From Shewanella pealeana ATCC 700345 (GTDB lineage: Bacteria > Pseudomonadota > Gammaproteobacteria > Enterobacterales > Shewanellaceae), in NCBI RefSeq assembly GCF_000018285.1, contig NC_009901.1, positions 5,021,001 to 5,085,000 on the forward strand: a stretch of DNA of 64,000 nucleotides, given 5' to 3'. Made by a program: the position numbers and the translations under genes. Shown here in pieces: positions 62,698 to 64,000 of this stretch. Below the pieces are notes generated by a model. That model had not been told where the DNA came from, made no database searches, and worked only from the letters and a program-made list of their open reading frames with translations. Every line of letters begins with the position of its first letter. Position 1 is the first letter of the stretch.

Positions 62698-63536
62698 GTG
62701 TGCAGCTCCATAAATAGCTGCTCTAAATTGAGTGGCTCAGCCGCCACAAGCCCATCAAAGCTCTGGCGATAGTTGTCCACCAACACCTTATTACCCTGCC
62801 GATTTAAAACATTGAGATCATCGGGTAGCTGGGCTTTATCTTCGAGACAGAGCAATTTGACCTGTTCACGCAGTTCATCGATCTCTTTAAACATCACCAG
62901 TTCGCCTTTTTTAATCAGCGCGAGATGACTGGCGACACGTTCAAGATCTGAGGTGATATGGGAGGAGAACAACACACAGGAGCCGGATTCGATGGCAAGA
63001 TCGAACAAGTCAGCCATAAATTTACGTCGCGCTATTGGGTCTAAACTGGCGACGGGTTCATCTAAGATCAGTAATTTGGGGCGATAAGACATGGCCATAA
63101 TCAAGGCCAAAGATTGACGCTGTCCCACAGATAGGCGCTGGACTTGCTGTTTAGCATCGAGATCGAAACGTTGCAGCCATTCGGTCTCTAGCGCCATGTC
63201 CCACTCGGGATAGAAGCTGCGGTGTAGATCTAACGCTTTGGCCACACTAAAACCTTCGTAACCAAAAGGCTGCTGCGGTACATAGCCAATTTGCATCTTC
63301 AGCTTTGCGCTTAACTCTTTAACTGACGACCCCAGTACATTAACTTCACCAGACGTAGGCTCCATAATGCCTAACGCACAGCGCATCAAGGTCGATTTAC
63401 CCGCACCATTTTGCCCTAGCAGGCCAACAACCATGCCGGGATAGAGACTCAAGCTCAAAGATTTTAAGGCACTCTGGCCATCAAAACTCTTGCTTACCTG
63501 TGTAAATGCTAAGGTCGGCGTTTCGTTCATTTCCAT
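62694..63536 (-). CDS. ABC transporter ATP-binding protein (YtrB-like)
   Basis: This protein has about 280 residues from the ATG at 63536, which has AAGGA nine bases upstream. It has Walker A GQNGAGKST (about 44-52), the signature RLSVGQRQSLALIMAMS, Walker B LLILDEPVASLDP and the switch histidine SSHITSDLE. It overlaps the permease start by 4 bp and follows the GntR gene at 45 bp. Confidence 0.92.
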   Translation of the reverse strand: MEMNETPTLAFTQVSKSFDGQSALKSLSLSLYPGMVVGLLGQNGAGKSTLMRCALGIMEPTSGEVNVLGSSVKELSAKLKMQIGYVPQQPFGYEGFSVAKALDLHRSFYPEWDMALETEWLQRFDLDAKQQVQRLSVGQRQSLALIMAMSYRPKLLILDEPVASLDPIARRKFMADLFDLAIESGSCVLFSSHITSDLERVASHLALIKKGELVMFKEIDELREQVKLLCLEDKAQLPDDLNVLNRQGNKVLVDNYRQSFDGLVAAEPLNLEQLFMELHT

Positions 63537-63581
63537 CGAAAATTGTCCTTTAGTCCTGCTTATCACTTATGCAGCTTGGTG

Positions 63582-63956
63582 CTACTTTTGCCAGCGTTCT
63601 CCCAGCAAGGTTTGTAACCCTTCTAAATCTATCCCTAGCTGCTGCGCTTGCTTAATAAGTGCATCTACTTGAGGAAAGATGAGTTGGCCACTGTTATTAG
63701 TTTCATTTTGCTCTCTTTGAGCCACCCGAGTGGGCTGACCACGGCGACGTTCCAACCAGCCTTGTTCGACGAGTTGCTGGACCGCACGCGATACCGTCAT
63801 CGGATTAACAGTAAGGTGTTCTGCCATCTGGCGCACAGACGGTAATACTTGATCACTTTGCAGCTGGCCGCCCACAATCAAACGCACAATCTGCTCGCTC
63901 AATTGTCGATATATGGGTTCACCACTACTAGGGTTGACATTTAGTTGTTCTAACAT
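63582..63956 (-). CDS. GntR family regulator, YtrA type
   Basis: This 124-residue short GntR protein has a winged helix (PIYRQLSEQIVRLIVGGQLQSDQVLPSVRQMAEHLTVNPMTVSRAVQQLVEQGWLERRRG) and a small C-terminal helix pair, without a large effector domain. This is the YtrA subfamily, which usually represses its own ABC transporter operon. The promoter region at 63957-64000 contains nested palindromes that may be its operator. Confidence 0.92.
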   Translation of the reverse strand: MLEQLNVNPSSGEPIYRQLSEQIVRLIVGGQLQSDQVLPSVRQMAEHLTVNPMTVSRAVQQLVEQGWLERRRGQPTRVAQREQNETNNSGQLIFPQVDALIKQAQQLGIDLEGLQTLLGERWQK

Positions 63957-63968
63957 TAGCCTTCAGTT

Positions 63969-64000
63969 ACTGTATTAATACATTGATACACCGATACAGT
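63969..64000. promoter_or_regulatory. Palindromic operator candidate for the GntR/ABC operon
   Basis: ACTGTAT (63969-63975) and ATACAGT (63994-64000) form a perfect inverted repeat, and inside it TGTATTAATACA (63971-63982) is itself palindromic. It is 13 bp upstream of the GntR start codon, a position that fits autorepression. The site runs to the window edge, so more may lie outside. Confidence 0.6.

Overview
The window reads as chromosomal DNA of a Shewanella-like marine gammaproteobacterium. This rests on remembered family and gene-order knowledge, not a search: two formate dehydrogenase operons each led by a tiny Tat-signal protein, a hutHUC/hutI block, and Shewanella-style accessory genes (RlmF, UbiC, MtnC, GlyGly-CTERM protease, DUF3157, DUF3305/3306).

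Layout. (1) 1-14275 is a formate dehydrogenase region. A minus-strand operon runs from DUF3305 and DUF3306 through a polyferredoxin, a TorD-like chaperone, a Tat-target peptide, and fdhA, fdhB and fdhC. A second Tat-target peptide and a second fdhA follow, cut by the window start. On the plus strand FdhD and a helix-turn-helix/binding-protein regulator serve the same enzymes. Both FdhA copies use cysteine, not selenocysteine, at the active site. (2) 14287-30250 holds housekeeping and envelope genes: rlmF, a FliL-like protein, ubiC, a secreted M6 protease with PKD repeats, a GH63-type glycosidase, MarC/YhgN, a His-tailed ZIP-like transporter, an NRDE protein, a 23-residue membrane peptide, an acyltransferase, a LysE exporter and an MscS channel. 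(3) 30557-38103 holds an alcohol dehydrogenase/EutQ-like cupin pair, DUF3157, and a run of sulfite-exporter-like protein, D-cysteine desulfhydrase/cysteate lyase family enzyme, NhaC antiporter and RidA, facing a LysR regulator. This run looks like a small sulfur amino acid or sulfonate catabolic locus. (4) 38501-43969 is histidine utilisation: hutH, hutU, hutC, with divergent hutI and a palindromic HutC-type operator.

(5) 43970-46714 is accessory DNA. A two-gene ATPase + HNH module of the Septu (PtuA/PtuB) type is bracketed by 26-bp perfect direct repeats and lies between two clusters of strong hairpins. (6) 46715-51699 carries a MacB-type ABC exporter (adaptor, ATPase, permease) and a divergent small secreted protein. 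(7) 51934-63956 has an MltC-like transglycosylase, a degenerate esterase, mtnC, thioesterases, a DUF4344 peptidase, a long-chain acyl-CoA ligase and a GntR/ABC operon.

Repeats. Two ~260-bp copies of a TA-flanked MITE with perfect 16-bp terminal inverted repeats lie at 3274-3537 and 52994-53256. Copy 2 sits in one arm of an old local duplication whose other arm preserves the empty site. No tRNA, rRNA, CRISPR array or complete transposase gene was recognised.
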